36,125 bases of DNA, from positions 1 to 36,125 of the forward strand of contig JALJPK010000034.1 of the NCBI GenBank assembly GCA_022968985.1, in the 5' to 3' direction. The notes below the pieces were generated by a model. That model saw only the letters and a list, made by a program, of their open reading frames with translations, was not told the DNA's origin and searched no databases. This DNA comes from Pseudomonadales bacterium (GTDB lineage: Bacteria > Pseudomonadota > Gammaproteobacteria > Pseudomonadales > Natronospirillaceae). The position numbers and the translations under genes are program-made. This document shows, one piece after another, positions 8,453 through 16,944 of this stretch (its first letter is position 1; the number at the start of each line of letters is the position of its first letter).

Positions 8453-10705
8453 TCAAAGATCCTTTAAGCAATTATAACCAACAAAATTAATATCTAAATT
8501 TTCAGTTTTACTTTTACCTTTATTTTTGTAGCTTAATCCATAACCCACCTCAAATACTGCAGGACTGACGAAGTTATTAGATGGATCAAACTGACAGGCA
8601 TGTGATGGCCAAATAAAAGGTAATTTAGCTGAAAAATCGATATTGTTTTTTGCAAACAATAAATCAGCAATACCACTCAATTGCGATCCAGATCGCCAAG
8701 ACACAACAAATGCATCGGCAGTATCCATTATGACCGGCATGTGATTTGGGCGATCAGCAAAATAAACCACCACAACATCGATATCAAAATCTTTAATCGT
8801 ATCAAATAATTGATATTGATAAAATTGAGTCAAAGTGGCAGTTGAAAAATTAAGGCCACTTACATCAGAGATATATTGTTCATAATTCTCTGGAGGAATC
8901 CAGCCAATGCCCGCGGTTCTTCGTTCTACAAAATCTTCACTCACAACAATTACAATTTTATCAAACCCTTGAATATAAGTTTTAAGTTTGATATTAAATT
9001 CTTTAAGTGCAGATTGGATGTCTAATTTATTACTTGATTTTAATGTGACAACAATAGGCGAATTTAACAATCTACGATTAATTTTTGATGTACCTTTATC
9101 ATAAAATTCGGCCATACTATCCATTACTAATGTTGCCGTTAAATGCAAAGGATCAACCCAAGTGATGTTATCACTTAAAACATTCATACTTTGTTTGAAA
9201 TTGGTTCCTTTTGTTTTGTAAGGGGCGTAACTTCCATATTGATACAGTAAATTATCACTGCCTACTCCTGTAAGTAATATTGACTCATTTTTGTTTAATG
9301 GTAAAATTTGTTGATTATTTTTTAACAGTACGGATGATTTTTGGGAAATGTCTGAGCTCAACTGTATTAATTCTTTTTTTGTTTTAGCATCAATTATTCC
9401 AACATTTAATCTTAAAGACGGCTGCGGTTTTTCAAATAATCCATTTCTTATTTTTACTCTTAATATTCTTGTAACTGCATCATCTATACGTGATATTGAA
9501 ATCTTACCGCTGACAATGGATTGTTCAATATTATTGAACAATCTTTCTAATACGTTAAGTTGACCAGCTGAACCTCGATACCCTCCAATAATACTAAAAC
9601 TTGGATCAATATTGATTAAATCAACCCCTGCATTTATGATTTCAGCACAATTACCTATCCAACAGCCTTTAATCGTGTCGGCTTGATTGAGATAACTCAT
9701 CACTACACCATCAAACTGCATAGTGTGTTTTAAACGATCGGTAATAATTTTTTTGTTGAGATTTATATCAATACCATTTATTTTTGAGTTGGATAATTCG
9801 ATGATATCCACCCCCTCTTGGATTGCTTTAAGATGAGGATAAACATATAAGTTTAATAACGTTTCTTGGTTAATTGATTTATTAATTGCATTAGCATAAT
9901 CAGGATGAATAAAACCCGATAACGATGTTACCACCGCTTCGTTATTAAATTTTGTTTTTAAACCGTAATAGAATGATGAATTAATGTTTGCCGCAATTAA
10001 TGGGTTTTGCGAATAACTAAACTGTATTTGTCTAGAGCGCAAATCTCGAACAACTGAAGAATTCCCAGTTACCACCCAATCGGCACCTACATTTAATATT
10101 TGTTGTGCAACCGCGCCCCCCATTTTTTCAACAATTAAAGCATCTTGTATCGCACCCACCCCATTATTATGCGAAAAAGCGACACCATTATTATGTAGAC
10201 TATTTCCGTGAACGGCTTTAATAGCAATTAATGGGGGGATAAAAATATGATTTTGTTTTTGGGCGACCTCTTTTGAATATAAATAGAATTGATCATGCAC
10301 TTTAAGCCAGTGTTTTATTTTTGTTGAAATGGAAGAGATTTGAACGCTATTTGAAGTAATCACCGCGCCAATTTGATATTGTGCAAATTCAGCACTATTA
10401 AAACTACTTGGCAACATAATCATTTGACCAATTTTTTGCCTTAGACTTAATTGATCTAAAATTTCTTTTATTCTTGATTCAACCTTTGTATCACTATCAA
10501 TATTTAGAACAGGCCATTTATTGAGATAGTTTTCCTGCATAATATGTTTAATTTCGTCACTAGGTAACGACAAATCATTTTGGTAAAACCAATTTGAACT
10601 ATTTAATAACAAAGCAATAATAAAAAACACAAAACTTACCAATAAAATGATAGTTTTTTGTTTAAACTGAATTATCTTTGCAAATATTTTTATTAATATC
10701 GCCAT
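8453..10705 (-). CDS. Membrane-anchored GH3-like protein, likely pseudoenzyme
   Basis: A 750-residue protein with a basic N-terminus and one signal-anchor helix (about 19-35), then a periplasmic GH3-type fold. Scaffold motifs are kept: LRQKIGQMIM (88-97), AVHG (164-167), FSHNNGVGAIQD (177-188), GADW (207-210), INAGVDL (357-363), SSVLLKNNQQILPLN (457-471) and the C-terminal GYGLSY (721-726). Active-site positions are not. The nucleophile in the family motif VVSDWN is Tyr338 (VVMSYLN). The Asp of DAVHG is Lys163. The Lys-His pair of KHF aligns with a Ser-Leu-Ser-Gly stretch at 261-264. The R-x-Y-E segment has become RQIQFS (225-230). I therefore expect no glycosidase activity. It is the first gene of the operon, with AGGGA before the ATG, and is coupled to two permease genes. 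A sugar-sensing or sugar-delivering role is inference. Confidence 0.8.
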   Translation of the reverse strand: MAILIKIFAKIIQFKQKTIILLVSFVFFIIALLLNSSNWFYQNDLSLPSDEIKHIMQENYLNKWPVLNIDSDTKVESRIKEILDQLSLRQKIGQMIMLPSSFNSAEFAQYQIGAVITSNSVQISSISTKIKHWLKVHDQFYLYSKEVAQKQNHIFIPPLIAIKAVHGNSLHNNGVAFSHNNGVGAIQDALIVEKMGGAVAQQILNVGADWVVTGNSSVVRDLRSRQIQFSYSQNPLIAANINSSFYYGLKTKFNNEAVVTSLSGFIHPDYANAINKSINQETLLNLYVYPHLKAIQEGVDIIELSNSKINGIDINLNKKIITDRLKHTMQFDGVVMSYLNQADTIKGCWIGNCAEIINAGVDLINIDPSFSIIGGYRGSAGQLNVLERLFNNIEQSIVSGKISISRIDDAVTRILRVKIRNGLFEKPQPSLRLNVGIIDAKTKKELIQLSSDISQKSSVLLKNNQQILPLNKNESILLTGVGSDNLLYQYGSYAPYKTKGTNFKQSMNVLSDNITWVDPLHLTATLVMDSMAEFYDKGTSKINRRLLNSPIVVTLKSSNKLDIQSALKEFNIKLKTYIQGFDKIVIVVSEDFVERRTAGIGWIPPENYEQYISDVSGLNFSTATLTQFYQYQLFDTIKDFDIDVVVVYFADRPNHMPVIMDTADAFVVSWRSGSQLSGIADLLFAKNNIDFSAKLPFIWPSHACQFDPSNNFVSPAVFEVGYGLSYKNKGKSKTENLDINFVGYNCLKDL

Positions 10706-11658
10706 TTAGATTCCCTTTTCACTTATTATTATTGTATTTGACAGTATTAACTCTGATTTACTAATTTTTGTTGATTTTTTAAATTATATTATTCTTAAGA
10801 TATTCACTGATTTTACCAGCCCAAACCAATAAAGATCGGCAATTCTATATACAATAAATAAAATAACTAATTAATAATTGAATGTCGTTCAGTTTAGAGA
10901 CAGGTTCAAAATTTAAGATCGTTGGCTATGCTGACTGTGTTAATACCCTCCACTGCATGTGCCATGCGAATATAGCTGTCTTACATATTTGAGAATAGAG
11001 AATAACTAGTTCGAATACAGAGTAGAAAGTGGATAGAGCCCCATAAGAAATTCCCGTTTAAACGGCGTAATAACATTCTTTATTGTTTTTAGTGGATCTA
11101 CGTCACTACTTGTGGAATTTCAGTATTACACCAACGATATTCACTTCCGTTTTTCGCAATTTATTCGGCAAGTAGAAGATCATTTTGTTTTGTTATTTGA
11201 TATCCAAGCTCCATAAGAACCTAACATTGACACACACATAAAAGCTGATAACAGGGAATTTACAGGATTTAAGTGTTAAGAAAAATCTACTAAGGCCTAT
11301 TGTATGTATCAAACTAGTCGTGCTTTTCTAAGAATCTGTAACTATGAACATAAGCGAGCTATCGAATCAGTTTAACTAATCGAAGTTCTAATGTTTTTGG
11401 ACTTGTTTTTTTAATCGATTTTAAGGGTTTGTTTTGCTGAGGAATTAAATATGTTTATTCGTTATATTTGAATGTAAATATTCAGTTTTTAGCAGTCTAT
11501 GTCAAATTACAGTTGACTCTTGGCCTGTTTGTCCCTTACCTGTTTAACTCTCTATCTTTGAGACCCTCTGCCTGTTTTAGGTATCACAAATGGATGAGAC
11601 TATTTGTTCCGTGTATAATATTTAAAATTTAAATTAAGCCAAAAGGGGAAACAAAATA
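10706..11658. other. Long intergenic region between divergent transcription units
   Basis: It separates the GH3/ABC operon (leftward) from the immunity-like gene (rightward) and should hold both promoters. No ORF with a ribosome binding site is seen. The longest open frame (about 11032-11214, plus) lacks an ATG. The near-repeat AGC(T/C)CCATAAGAA occurs at 11037-11049 and 11209-11221. No operator-like palindrome stood out. Confidence 0.5.
11591..11619 (+). promoter_or_regulatory. Possible sigma70 promoter of immunity-like gene
   Basis: A perfect -10 hexamer TATAAT lies at 11614-11619, 39 bases before the ATG. The matching -35 position (11591-11596, TGGATG, 17-base spacing) is poor. Confidence 0.4.
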
Positions 11659-12243
11659 ATGATTAAAACATATCAAGCATGGATACATAAAATTGAACCA
11701 AAGGCATGTTCTTTATATCACTTTGAGGGATTTGATAAATCCTATCTGCTTAATAAGGGGATAAAAGTTAAAGAACAATACCCTGAGAATGTATATTTTG
11801 ATATGCATCCAGATAGAACTAAAGATAATTTATTAGTTGATAGCTTATTTAATACAGATAACGAACTTGTGATCTCTAAACAAATGATGGATTTTTTTGT
11901 TGATAAAAAAATAAAGAACTTAGAATTTTTACCTGTAAAAATAATGGATCACCAAGCTAAGTTTATTGATGAAGAGTATTTTATTTTGAATATTCTAGAC
12001 CATCAAGATTGTTTAGATATTGACGCCAGTTGTGCAGAGATTTCAATAGTTGATGATACAACTATTGAAGAAGTTGAACAAATCATCCTGTTGGACGATA
12101 AAGCGGATCATGGCTTGGACATTTTTAGAATCTGCAATTTCCCCGCAGCCACCCTTATTGGCGATAGCTTGGTAAAAGAAATGCAAAATGCAAATTTTAC
12201 GGGTATCGACTTTATATCATTAGAAGAATTCGATGGTATGTAG
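11659..12243 (+). CDS. Imm11/DUF1629-like immunity family protein
   Basis: A 194-residue acidic cytosolic protein with the layout of the DUF1629/Imm11 (MXAN_0049-type) immunity family. A segment like LVISKQMMDFF...LEFLPVKI (69-94) is followed by YFILNILDHQDCLDI (107-121), then IFRI plus a repeat of the first element, TLIGDSLVKEMQ...TGIDF (165-185). Family knowledge: these proteins are found beside polymorphic toxins and are presumed to neutralise a cognate toxin. No toxin gene is adjacent, so this copy is an orphan and may protect against neighbours' toxins. AGGGGA precedes the ATG at good spacing. The next gene is convergent. The family call is by pattern recognition. Confidence 0.65.
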   Translation: MIKTYQAWIHKIEPKACSLYHFEGFDKSYLLNKGIKVKEQYPENVYFDMHPDRTKDNLLVDSLFNTDNELVISKQMMDFFVDKKIKNLEFLPVKIMDHQAKFIDEEYFILNILDHQDCLDIDASCAEISIVDDTTIEEVEQIILLDDKADHGLDIFRICNFPAATLIGDSLVKEMQNANFTGIDFISLEEFDGM

Positions 12244-12308
12244 ATTCCATTTTAAACGATTTCTATTCTATACCGGTTTATTTTAAAAAATGAGTCAATT
12301 CAGTTATT

Positions 12309-12611
12309 TTACAATACTATTTGTATAAGCAAAGTATCATACAGCAAGCGACTTGCCCCATTTAAATATTGCTTGTTTATTGTAATGTATCGTTTTAATT
12401 GGCGATTTAATTTAATTGATCGCTCGTTATAGATCCCTGCTTTGGGATAATGCTGTTTAATTTCTATTTGTATGATTATTGGTTTAGGTATTGGTTTAGG
12501 TATTGTCTTGTAAATTAATGGCTGTACTAGTGTTACAATAGCTACTAGATTCAGGGTGCTGAACAATACATAAATAAAATATTGTTTATGCTGATCTTTT
12601 AATACAAACAT
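12309..12611 (-). CDS. Small single-pass membrane protein, hypothetical
   Basis: A 100-residue frame with a basic N-terminus, one hydrophobic helix (about 11-33), a short Pro-rich segment TIPKPIPKPI and a basic/hydrophobic tail. The Pro-rich part is encoded by a perfect 12-base direct repeat near 12480-12503. The layout recalls the N-terminus of TonB-type proteins, but no TonB C-terminal domain exists and the ribosome binding site is weak. It may be a truncated gene or a spurious frame. Confidence 0.35.
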   Translation of the reverse strand: MFVLKDQHKQYFIYVLFSTLNLVAIVTLVQPLIYKTIPKPIPKPIIIQIEIKQHYPKAGIYNERSIKLNRQLKRYITINKQYLNGASRLLYDTLLIQIVL

Positions 12612-12644
12612 TTATGATCTGTAGCCAAATAGAGCTAGCCAAAA

Positions 12645-13496
12645 TTGAGTAAAACAAAAGGTTTAATTAAAACTATGAATGACGATAAATATTACTCCAG
12701 GGCTAGGCCTGTTGATGTTCGATTTCATGGTGTTTGTTATTATTGTGGCTGTGAAGCAGAATCCAAATTTGAAGATTTTATACCTCAAAAAATCGACATA
12801 GAATTTTATTTACAAACAAAAGAAGCTTGTCCATTCGCAATTGTACAATGTTGTAAAGAATGTCATTACTTTTTGATGAATTGTCGTAGTGCTGTGATCA
12901 AAGACAGAAAAAAATACATCAACAAATCGATTAAAAGAAAATACGGCAGAGCGCTCAATATTTATGAACGTTGGAGTGAAGATGAATTTGAAGATTTATC
13001 CGACTCCATTATAAAAAGTATCATAGCCGGAATGAAAATAGGTAAAGAATCAGATGATAGAATTCAGTTTTCTGGGTACGAATACGAAATAGATGGAACA
13101 ATACATCATAAAAATGAAATAGAAGTTAAAATTTATCAAGTATTTGGCGAAGAATTTGATGACTTTAGAAAAGCGTTACAATATGCATCAAAATCTTACC
13201 GAATAAACATCACTGTTCTGAAACAAAGGTTAATTGATAATCAAATCGATTTTGATAAAGCGATCAAAACATATCATGCAGAACTTGAACAAAAGTTACT
13301 TGAAAAACAAATAGACAAACTGAGTAAAGAGTTTGCATTAAAGCATAAACAAAATAAAAATTTTGTTAAAAGTGCCTTAAGTGCTTATATACAAATAAAT
13401 CCACTTCTTTCTATGCCTCAAAACTTAGACTTAATATATCAAGAACGTATTAAAAAATTAACTACGACTGAATCAAAAATAATCAAGCCATCTTAA
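12645..13496 (+). CDS. Protein with degenerate HNH-like zinc site
   Basis: A 283-residue cytosolic protein. Its N-terminus looks like a treble-clef/HNH module: CYYCG (31-35), then FEDFIPQ (42-48) where HNH nucleases have D-H-x-x-P, then VQCCKECHYFL (67-77) where they have C..CN. The two CxxC pairs should bind zinc, but the catalytic His is Phe45, so nuclease activity is doubtful. The rest is charged and mostly helical, with possible coiled coil at 205-250. The start is uncertain: TTG at 12645 or ATG at 12675 (271 aa form ending at the same stop); neither has a well-placed ribosome binding site. Nothing nearby is an obvious partner. A role as a DNA- or RNA-binding accessory protein is a guess. 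Confidence 0.6.
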   Translation: MSKTKGLIKTMNDDKYYSRARPVDVRFHGVCYYCGCEAESKFEDFIPQKIDIEFYLQTKEACPFAIVQCCKECHYFLMNCRSAVIKDRKKYINKSIKRKYGRALNIYERWSEDEFEDLSDSIIKSIIAGMKIGKESDDRIQFSGYEYEIDGTIHHKNEIEVKIYQVFGEEFDDFRKALQYASKSYRINITVLKQRLIDNQIDFDKAIKTYHAELEQKLLEKQIDKLSKEFALKHKQNKNFVKSALSAYIQINPLLSMPQNLDLIYQERIKKLTTTESKIIKPS

Positions 13497-13632
13497 TGTC
13501 GATCATTTACATCTAATTTAGTATCTTTTTGTCGTGCCCCACCCCCAAATCTGTTTTTCGTATTTCGTATTTCTTATTTCGTAAATAAAAATTAAAATTG
13601 AAATTAAAATAAGAAAACAGATCTGCAATAGC

Positions 13633-13661
13633 AAAAAAAGGAGTTTTTTAAAAGCTCCTTT
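13633..13661 (-). terminator. Terminator between convergent genes
   Basis: AAAGGAG (13637-13643) pairs with CTCCTTT (13655-13661), and the T-rich loop side pairs partly with AAAA. Seven A on the plus strand give a U-tract for the minus-strand gene that starts at 14008. It may also serve the plus-strand HNH-like gene weakly. Confidence 0.65.
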
Positions 13662-13696
13662 ATAATTTAATAACAATCAATTTCAAAGAAAAAAAC

Positions 13697-14008
13697 CTAT
13701 AAAACCCTAAAAATGGTCCATACAGGGGTTGCTGAGACCACAAATTTTTCCATTTCTTTACTCCATGCATTGTGGCCTTCAATTTTGGACATTTCTTTCC
13801 AAGTATCCTCCAATTGGGCTAAATTTTCTATTTGCATTTCCATTTCTATTGTCGACTCTTTTGCACCAATACATCCAGTTTGTAATCGAACTTTAGATTG
13901 ATCAATGCCTATTTGAGTGGCTATTTCGTCATTCCATCTTTGTAAACAGTTAAGTGCTTCCTGTTTATAGACAAACCTTGCGTCTATTTGCCATCTTGCA
14001 ATCATCAT
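13697..14008 (-). CDS. Small ferredoxin-fold-like conserved protein
   Basis: A 103-residue cytosolic protein without signal or membrane segments. The pattern of a beta strand (WQIDARFVY), a long helix containing RWNDEIA, a strand (VRLQTGCIG) and a second helix ending EKFVVS, then VWTIFRVL, resembles dimeric alpha/beta-barrel proteins (NIPSNAP or antibiotic-monooxygenase-like). This is a fold-level impression only. GAGGG lies 7 bases before the ATG. It is a single gene with its own terminator; the exported-protein gene upstream on the same strand is 130 bases away. Function unknown. Confidence 0.65.
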   Translation of the reverse strand: MMIARWQIDARFVYKQEALNCLQRWNDEIATQIGIDQSKVRLQTGCIGAKESTIEMEMQIENLAQLEDTWKEMSKIEGHNAWSKEMEKFVVSATPVWTIFRVL

Positions 14009-14137
14009 AATAATACCCTCAAAGTTTAAATATGCTTTAATTTTGATATTCTAAAATTAAAACTCATATCTCATTAATATTTTAAAATCATCTAAATAAG
14101 CAGCCTCTAGTAAGAATTATTCTAAATAACACTGTTA

Positions 14138-14482
14138 TTATTTTGCCTTTGTTACCAGTAATTTATAATAAGAAGTGGCTGCATTCGCATAAGCCAATGC
14201 ACTATCTGCTTTTGCTATAGAGCGGGCGTGATCATATAAGCCTTGAGGTTTTTCATGATTGTGAGTTGCGCTATGTAAGTACATTTTTGCGTCGTCAATT
14301 AAAGAATGTACCAATGCCATTTCGCTTTTATCTACTTTCATATCCATCGATTTCATCTCAAGTAATATCTTGTCTATCTGAGCCTGAGCGGCATTAATAT
14401 GCACAGGACATCTATATGCAATAGCACTAAAAGGCAGAATACCTATCATAAAAATAAATAATAAACGTTTGTTAAATTTCAT
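14138..14482 (-). CDS. Small secreted helical protein
   Basis: A 114-residue protein. I chose the ATG at 14482 rather than one 18 bases upstream because GAGGTG is placed 6 bases before it and the signal peptide then starts normally (MKFNKRLLFIFMIG...AIA). The mature part begins YRCPVHINAAQAQID and is predicted to be all helical, with His residues scattered (HSATHNHEK). Small periplasmic proteins beginning with CP and carrying such helices are common in marine gammaproteobacteria, but I cannot name a function. Metal binding is possible. Confidence 0.6.
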   Translation of the reverse strand: MKFNKRLLFIFMIGILPFSAIAYRCPVHINAAQAQIDKILLEMKSMDMKVDKSEMALVHSLIDDAKMYLHSATHNHEKPQGLYDHARSIAKADSALAYANAATSYYKLLVTKAK

Positions 14483-15302
14483 TGTTTTCACCTCGTTCAT
14501 TTAATAAATAAATTATAAGTTTACGATTTCACATTCCTATCATTAAAAATCATCACCATTAAACCTCTAAATATTATAGACAATCATTTTAATTTTAAAT
14601 CATCTAAATTTGTTATAATTTGTCTACTTAAACCACTATTGATTAATATTATTTAATTTTTTGTAACGATTACTGAATCTAAGATTTTTGTTATTTCCAA
14701 GGTTAAAAGGTTAATCTACAATACTATCTTTATACCCATAACAATGACTAAAATTTCAGCCAAACAAACAATAACCAGTTATTTTAAAATAACCCATTTT
14801 TTACAAGAGCATATTGTTGATTATATTATTCACCCTGTTTTTAGCTTGAATAATAAAGTGTATACCAGCCCCATTAACAATATTTTTTAAATACCCACAT
14901 ATAACACTCTTCATGGTCACATTTTTGCTGTATAACCATTTTATATGCTTCTTATTTAAAAATACCCGATCACACTTACTCCTATGTTTATTTCTGTTTA
15001 ATAAGTAAAAATCACATCATTTTAATTTCAAATAATTACACCGATTTATTTATTTTAAAAACGAATAATAATTACTCGCTTTTCGTGACTTTAAATTTTG
15101 TAAATTCGTTTGTATGTACTTATATCTTTCTTCATTTTTTTATTTATCGGTAGAATAGGTTTATTTAATCCAACTTAAAATTAGCATGATAACTTTCTAA
15201 TTTTTAAAAAACTGAATAACAAAATATTGCATTTCCTAAAAAATGAGCGTCTATACTTTGCACTGTTGGAATGTGTCGTAGGTTTTATAAGGGGAAACAG
15301 TG
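14483..15302. other. AT-rich intergenic region, divergent promoters
   Basis: About 800 bases without a gene between divergently transcribed genes. It is extremely AT-rich with no repeat or stable hairpin that I can see. TATACT at 15252-15257 is a candidate -10 box for the oxidase gene, about 46 bases before its ATG. Confidence 0.5.
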
Positions 15303-16685
15303 ATGGCAATAATATCTGAAGATAAAATAAATACTTTTAAAAAAAACATAGCGGGCACTGTCGTTTTACCAAATGATAATAACTATGATGAACTCCGAGT
15401 CGTCTGGAATGCAATGATCGATCGCAAACCCAGTTTCATCGTCCAATGCGCCACAGCAGAAGATGTTGCTCCATGCATTGCCTTTGCCCGTAAGTTTGAC
15501 CTGGAAATCACCATACGTGGTGCTGGGCACAATATTGGAGGCAGCGCCGTCAGCGATGGCGGCCTGATGATTGATTTTTCTGCCATGAAGTCCATTACTG
15601 TTGATGTAAAATCAAACCGAGCGGTTGTGCAACCTGGAGCAACGTTAGGCGACTTCGATGCTGCCGTTCAGGTTCATGGGCTTGCAACTCCAGTGGGTAT
15701 CAATTCAACTACGGGTATTGCTGGACTCACAATTGGTGGTGGATTTGGCTGGTTAACCCGCAAGTATGGCATGACAGTCGACAACTTACTTTCTGTAAAG
15801 CTGGTTACTGTTGAAGGCGAAAGTATCACTGCCAGTGAGAATGAAAATCCAGATTTGTTTTGGGCTGTTCGAGGAGGTGGTGGCAATTTCGGAGTGATCA
15901 CAGAATTTGAATATGCTTTACATTCTGTAGGGCCTGAAGTGCTTGCAGGTTTAATTGTTTATCCTCTCGCACAGGCACGTCAGGTATTAAATTCTTATCG
16001 TGAGTTTAACCTGCAAGCCTCCCAGGATCTATCGGTGTGGTGTGTTATGCGTCAAGCACCTCCATTGCCGTTTCTACCTGAAAACGTACACGGCCAAGAA
16101 ATCGTAATTTTGGCATTTATGTACGCAGGAGAGCCAACAGAAGGTAAAAAACAGATAAGTTCATTACCCAGTTTTGGTGATCCTTTGGGTGAACACATTG
16201 GAGTGATGCCCTATATTCAGTGGCAACAAGGTTTCGATGCCCTGCTTACACCAGGGGCCAGAAATTACTGGAAGTCACATAATTTTACAGAACTAAAAGA
16301 TGAAACTCTGGATATTATGATCGAATATACAGGCAAATTGCCATCACCCCAGTGTGAAATATTTGTTGCACATATCGCCGGAGCACCCAATCGAGTGCCA
16401 TCTGCTGCGATGGCTTACGGCGGGCGTAAAACTCAGTATGTTATGAATGTCCATGCCCGTTGGGATGAAAACAGCGATGATGACAGCTGCATTGATTGGG
16501 CTCGTAAATTTTTTAACGCCACCAAACCTTTTGCTTCAGCTGGTGCTTATGTGAATTTTATGACAGCCGAAGAAGACGATCGGGTGACTTACGCCTATGG
16601 TTCAAACTACAAAAAACTAGTGGAAGTTAAACGCAAATACGATCCTGATAATATTCTTCATATGAATCAAAATATTAAACCATAA
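15303..16685 (+). CDS. FAD-linked oxidase, berberine-bridge-enzyme type
   Basis: A 460-residue PCMH-type FAD-binding oxidoreductase with a C-terminal BBE segment. Such enzymes oxidise sugars, alcohols or polyketide/alkaloid intermediates with O2, giving H2O2. Visible are IRGAGHNIGGSAVSDGG (the His, residue 76, is the usual flavin attachment site), GGGFGWLTRKYGMTVDNLL, the Gly-rich RGGGGNFGVIT and the terminal KYDPDNILHMNQNI. The Cys used for a second flavin bond in bicovalent enzymes is absent (the segment reads HGLATPVG), so single attachment is expected. There is no signal peptide. ATG 15303 is preferred over GTG 15300 because AGGGG sits 8 bases upstream. The gene is visibly richer in G+C than its neighbours, consistent with acquisition. 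Confidence 0.88.
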   Translation: MAIISEDKINTFKKNIAGTVVLPNDNNYDELRVVWNAMIDRKPSFIVQCATAEDVAPCIAFARKFDLEITIRGAGHNIGGSAVSDGGLMIDFSAMKSITVDVKSNRAVVQPGATLGDFDAAVQVHGLATPVGINSTTGIAGLTIGGGFGWLTRKYGMTVDNLLSVKLVTVEGESITASENENPDLFWAVRGGGGNFGVITEFEYALHSVGPEVLAGLIVYPLAQARQVLNSYREFNLQASQDLSVWCVMRQAPPLPFLPENVHGQEIVILAFMYAGEPTEGKKQISSLPSFGDPLGEHIGVMPYIQWQQGFDALLTPGARNYWKSHNFTELKDETLDIMIEYTGKLPSPQCEIFVAHIAGAPNRVPSAAMAYGGRKTQYVMNVHARWDENSDDDSCIDWARKFFNATKPFASAGAYVNFMTAEEDDRVTYAYGSNYKKLVEVKRKYDPDNILHMNQNIKP

Positions 16686-16703
16686 GGTTATGAAACTTTT
16701 TGG

Positions 16704-16733
16704 CTAGAGCCTCGGATGATTTTCTTAATCTTC
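16704..16733 (+). terminator. Possible hairpin after the oxidase gene
   Basis: AGAGCC pairs with GGCTCT around an imperfectly paired interior, shortly after the stop codon. No direct U-tract follows, so it may stabilise the 3' end rather than terminate by itself. Confidence 0.35.
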
Positions 16734-16764
16734 GGGCTCTCCATTCACAAAAAAATAATTAGTA

Positions 16765-16877
16765 TTTTAAGGTAAGCAAAAAAACCAATATTAAATATCG
16801 GTTGTAATACTAATAGTGGAGTTAATGAATTAAATCAACTTTTCGTGACTGTCTTGTCACGATTCCAAGGTAGACCT
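16765..16877. repeat. Type B intergenic repeat, copy 3
   Basis: About 110 bases matching 5181-5290. Here the core is a clean inverted repeat, CGTGAC-tgtctt-GTCACG, followed by GATTCC and AGACC. It lies between two convergent gene ends. Confidence 0.65.
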
Positions 16878-16944
16878 CGGTATTGAGAATCAGAATAATT
16901 TTTTCAACAACTCTGACTCTCTTTATTTGATTCTCTCGATTTAT

